From NCBI GenBank assembly GCA_007134405.1, contig SLKW01000399.1:1-6493 (forward strand): 6,493 nt of DNA, written 5' to 3'. The first letter of the stretch is position 1. Each line of letters opens with the position of its first letter. Below are positions 5,186 to 6,493 of the stretch, piece after piece. The position numbers were made by a program, and so were the translations under genes. Source of the stretch: Paracoccaceae bacterium. GTDB taxonomy: Bacteria; Pseudomonadota; Alphaproteobacteria; Rhodobacterales; Rhodobacteraceae. The notes under the pieces were generated by a model, which saw nothing but the letters and a program-made list of their open reading frames with translations, made no database searches and was not told the origin of the DNA.

Positions 5186-6493
5186 ATGGCTGAGCAACTT
5201 GTCGAGCATCCCATCGATATTGCCCGGCAGCGGTTCAAGCTGCGGGTTTGGATTACCTCGCGTCTTTGGGCGCAGGTCATGCTGGGCATGGTGCTGGGCT
5301 TCGCGCTCGGCCTGCTGCTGAGCGACGCGACCGGACTGATCGACCCGGAGACTGCCGAGGTCGTGGGCCTCTGGCTGGCCTTGCCGGGCCGGGTGTTCCT
5401 GGCGCTGATCGCCATGGTTCTGGTGCCGCTGATCTTTTCGTCGATTGTCGGCGGGTTGACCGGCGCGGGTTCGGGGGCAGAGTTGCGCGCCGTCGGGCTG
5501 CGGCTGGCGGTCTTCATCCTGGCGACGACGACCGCGGCTGCCGCCATAGGCGTCACGCTGGCGCAATGGCTGCGCCCCGGCGCGGCGCTGGCGGGGTTCG
5601 GTGGCCTGCCCGAAACGACCGAGCTTACGCCGCCCGAGCCGGACGCGCCGGCGCCCCTGCCGGACCTGATCGCGAACATCCTGCCGACCAATCCCACCGC
5701 CTCGATCGTGCAGGGCGACATGCTGGCGGTGGTGGTGCTGGCGCTTCTGGTCGGCATCTCGGTCGCGCAGGTCGACCGGGCGCGGGCCGAGCCCTTCATG
5801 GCGCTGATGGATTCGCTCCTGTCCATCTCTATGAACATCGTCAAATGGGCGATGTTCCTGGCGCCCTTCGCCGTCTTCGGGCTGATGGCGCAGCTGGTGA
5901 TGCGCACCGGGGTCGAGACTTTGCTGGGCATCTCGGGCTATGTCGGCACGGTGCTGGCGGGGCTTGCCGTGCTGCTGGCGCTCTACCTCACGGCGCTCTG
6001 GGTCTTCGCGCGGGTGTCGCCCTGGGCCTTCGTTACGCAGGCCGGCGGCAACCTGCTTCTGGCGTTCTCGACCTCGAGTTCCTCGGCGGTGATGCCGGTC
6101 ACGATCCAGACCGCGCGGCGCTTTGGCGTGCCCGAGAGCATCGCCAACCTGGTCGTTCCCCTGGGCGCGACGATGAACATGGCGGGCACGGCGCTGTATC
6201 AGGCGGTGGCGATCCTGTTCCTGGCGCAGCTCGCCGGGGTCGAGCTGACCTCGGCGCAGATCGTCGTCGTGGTGGGCACGCTGGTCGCCTCGTCGATCGG
6301 CGCGCCGGGCACGCCGGGGGTGAGCATCGCGATCCTGATCTCGGTCGCGACCTCGATGGGCATCCCGGTCGAGGGGATGGTGATCATCCTGGGCGTCGAC
6401 CGGCTTCTGGACATGTGCCGCACGACGGTGAACGTCACCGGCGATCTGGTCGCCGCGGTGCTTTTGCGCGGGCAGGGGGCGGGGCCGCAGGGC
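5186..6493 (+). CDS. Dicarboxylate/amino acid:cation symporter (SDF/DAACS family), right end open
   Basis: Inner-membrane secondary transporter importing an acidic amino acid or C4-dicarboxylate with cations. 436 codons are open to the window edge; the family is about 410-450 residues, so only a short tail is missing. Seen: first membrane helix near 28-46; ILPTNP (165-170); serine-rich hairpin FSTSSSSAVMP (295-304); TM7 motif NMAGT (331-335); second hairpin GAPGTPG (372-378); and TM8 DRLLDMCRTTVNVTGD (405-420), whose D409, R412, N416 and D420 match GltPh D394, R397, N401 and D405. The retained R412 favours an acidic side chain or dicarboxylate, and the TM8 wording is closer to glutamate/aspartate carriers than to DctA. 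Odd point: the usual Asp of NMDGT is Ala333. A stop at 5174-5176 in this frame makes ATG 5186 the earliest ATG start; the upstream region has no good Shine-Dalgarno. Exact substrate unknown. Confidence 0.95.
   Translation, partial: MAEQLVEHPIDIARQRFKLRVWITSRLWAQVMLGMVLGFALGLLLSDATGLIDPETAEVVGLWLALPGRVFLALIAMVLVPLIFSSIVGGLTGAGSGAELRAVGLRLAVFILATTTAAAAIGVTLAQWLRPGAALAGFGGLPETTELTPPEPDAPAPLPDLIANILPTNPTASIVQGDMLAVVVLALLVGISVAQVDRARAEPFMALMDSLLSISMNIVKWAMFLAPFAVFGLMAQLVMRTGVETLLGISGYVGTVLAGLAVLLALYLTALWVFARVSPWAFVTQAGGNLLLAFSTSSSSAVMPVTIQTARRFGVPESIANLVVPLGATMNMAGTALYQAVAILFLAQLAGVELTSAQIVVVVGTLVASSIGAPGTPGVSIAILISVATSMGIPVEGMVIILGVDRLLDMCRTTVNVTGDLVAAVLLRGQGAGPQG

Noticed and set aside
5340..5480. 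Possible frameshift in the symporter's second membrane region
   Set aside because: Re-reading in the 5186 frame gives continuous hydrophobic family-like sequence (PGRVFLALIAMVLVPLIFSS) with no break.
5167..5931. 254-codon minus-strand open frame opposite the symporter
   Set aside because: Ser/Thr/Arg-rich shadow of a membrane protein gene; no motif and no plausible start signal.
1..6493. Mobile element, CRISPR array, phage, toxin-antitoxin or defence island
   Set aside because: All five genes are recognised chromosomal families, packed tightly with uniform base composition; I saw no repeat array, transposase, integrase, att-like repeats or tRNA.

Overview
The window is a GC-rich stretch of five protein-coding genes from what looks like an alphaproteobacterial chromosome. 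The very high G/C at third codon positions, the protein styles and the mutS/malic-enzyme divergent pair fit Rhodobacterales (Roseobacter/Rhodobacter-type), but this placement is from general familiarity, not a search. I see no tRNA, rRNA, CRISPR array, insertion sequence, prophage or island signature.

Layout from left to right. (1) 1-1136, minus strand: the N-terminal 378 codons of mutS, with its C-terminal ATPase part beyond the left edge. (2) 1137-1261: a 125-bp divergent intergenic region with candidate promoters for both neighbours and two small symmetric elements. (3) 1262-3520, plus strand: a two-part malic enzyme with a C-terminal phosphotransacetylase-like domain (maeB type). (4) 3525-4412, plus strand: a ribokinase-type PfkB sugar kinase, only 4 bp after the malic enzyme and probably translationally coupled to it. 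(5) 4414-4441: a hairpin between two convergent genes. (6) 4438-5076, minus strand: an MsrA methionine sulfoxide reductase with a Sec signal peptide, preceded by a perfect AGGAGGT ribosome binding site. (7) 5077-5185: a second divergent intergenic region. (8) 5186-6493, plus strand: a dicarboxylate/amino acid:cation symporter of the SDF (GltP/DctA/GltPh) family, open at the right edge but essentially complete.

Functionally the window mixes housekeeping repair (MutS), C4 central metabolism (malate to pyruvate), a pentose-type sugar kinase, envelope repair of oxidised methionine, and uptake of an acidic amino acid or C4-dicarboxylate. A link between dicarboxylate uptake and malic enzyme is metabolically sensible, but msrA and the convergent hairpin separate them, so co-regulation is not shown.

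I searched for an undescribed system and did not find one. The most notable points are molecular details: the symporter has Ala in place of the near-invariant Asp of the NMDGT sodium-site motif; the malic enzyme's PTA-like domain has lost the catalytic Arg of true phosphotransacetylases; and the sugar kinase is tightly coupled to the malic enzyme. The many long overlapping open frames in this window are high-GC shadows of these five genes.
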